Both the position numbers and the translations under genes were made by a program. A model generated the notes under the pieces. The model was not told where the DNA came from. It saw only the letters and a list, made by a program, of their open reading frames with translations, and did not search any database. Source: an uncultured Lachnospiraceae bacterium (lineage in GTDB: Bacteria; Bacillota_A; Clostridia; Lachnospirales; Lachnospiraceae). Taken from it: a stretch of 5,746 nucleotides of DNA. Numbering within the stretch: the stretch's first letter is position 1; every line of letters starts with the position of its first letter. Location: assembly GCA_902796775.1 (NCBI GenBank), contig CADBQK010000250.1:1-5746 (forward strand), in the 5' to 3' direction. This document shows positions 5,231 to 5,746 of the stretch, in pieces.

Positions 5231-5746
5231 GGCCGTTTTATCAATAAGAACAAAAGGGAGCTGGTTGTATTTCTCGCAACACTGGCCATGGCTGCCGCTT
5301 TCACAATTATGAACCCCGCTTTTATCAAGTGGAATAATATCCTGACCGTCTTCCAGCAGATGGTGCTGAACGGTGTGCTTGCGGTTGGCATCATGTTTGC
5401 GATCATTACCGGCGGTATTGATCTTTCCATCGGATGTACATATGCTATAACAGGAATCTGTGTTGCATGGTGTACCGTACACAGCGTTAACCCGCTTATC
5501 GCGATTCTGATCGGGCTTGTGATCGGCGCGGTCCTCGGTGCTTTCAACGGCTTTCTGGTTACAGGCCTGAAGCTTCAGCCATTCATCGCGACTCTGGGTA
5601 CGATGAGTCTTTACCGTGGTATTGCCTATGTGGTAACAGGCGGCATCCCGGTGACCAATGTTCCGGATTCCTACAGAAACATCTTTAACGGGAAAATGTT
5701 CGCCGGTATCCGTTTTTATGTGCTCGTCATGATTGTCATCTTCATC
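5228..5746 (+). CDS. Sugar ABC transporter permease, RbsC/AlsC-like (3' end outside window)
   Basis: The first 173 residues of a CUT2-type inner-membrane permease are present, and the frame stays open to the right edge (members are usually about 310-340 aa). After a short charged N-terminus (MGRFINKNKRE), hydrophobic segments lie near residues 12-30, 47-60, 69-84, 89-111 and from 162 on. Recognisable family blocks are ITGGIDLSIG (60-69), FNGFLVTGLKLQPFIATLG (106-124) and SLYRGIAYVVTGG (127-139). These belong to the BPD_transp_2 domain, which forms the translocation channel and contacts the ATPase. The gene starts one base after the ATPase stop, so the pair is one transcription and translation unit. 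Family assignment is firm; the sugar specificity is taken from the binding protein, not from this fragment. Confidence 0.93.
   Translation, partial: MGRFINKNKRELVVFLATLAMAAAFTIMNPAFIKWNNILTVFQQMVLNGVLAVGIMFAIITGGIDLSIGCTYAITGICVAWCTVHSVNPLIAILIGLVIGAVLGAFNGFLVTGLKLQPFIATLGTMSLYRGIAYVVTGGIPVTNVPDSYRNIFNGKMFAGIRFYVLVMIVIFI

Noticed and set aside
4522..5547. 341-codon open frame on the minus strand, opposite the ATPase and permease genes
   Set aside because: It is antisense to two clearly conserved coding genes, has no recognisable domain, and is rich in Ile/His/Pro in the way reverse-complement reading of conserved codons gives. Treated as a shadow.
1..5746. CRISPR arrays, tRNA/rRNA genes, insertion sequences or att sites
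   Set aside because: No repeat-spacer pattern, no structural RNA signature, no transposase-like frame and no terminal inverted repeats were seen.

Overview
The window looks like a sugar-uptake and sugar-isomerisation locus from a low-to-mid GC Firmicute, probably a gut Clostridia/Lachnospiraceae-type organism. This assignment is an inference. It rests on strong AGGAGG-type ribosome binding sites, an AT-rich intergenic promoter region with a near-consensus vegetative promoter, and the style of the transporter proteins. All supported genes are on the + strand, and the locus runs off both ends.

Layout: (a) 2-397 is the C-terminal part of a ribulose-phosphate-3-epimerase-family enzyme whose motifs resemble AlsE (D-allulose-6-phosphate 3-epimerase) more than housekeeping Rpe. 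(b) 394-1236, overlapping it by ATGA, is a LacI/GalR-type sugar-binding domain with no helix-turn-helix. (c) 1237-1545 is a 309-bp gene-free region with a good promoter (TTGACC-16-GATAAT), three clusters of 10-bp-phased ATGA-type units, and signs of an old imperfect duplication. (d) 1546-2466 is a xylose-isomerase-like TIM-barrel sugar isomerase/epimerase. (e) 2506-3564 is an AlsB/RbsB-like periplasmic-binding-type protein. (f) 3565-3726 is a spacer with two inverted repeats, one a 13-bp perfect stem. (g) 3727-5226 is a double-domain CUT2 sugar ABC ATPase with a GTG start. (h) 5228 to the window end is the N-terminal 173 residues of the matching permease.

Together, the binding protein, ATPase and permease would import a monosaccharide, the TIM-barrel enzyme would isomerise it, and the epimerase would act on a ketose phosphate. 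AlsE-like and AlsB-like proteins in one place suggest D-allose or D-allulose as substrate, or a related rare hexose or pentose. This is a hypothesis: no sugar kinase is visible, and the ends of the locus are missing. No wholly new system type is evident. The least ordinary elements are the HTH-less LacI-like protein coupled to an epimerase, the phased repeat array in the promoter region, and a binding protein without a lipobox.
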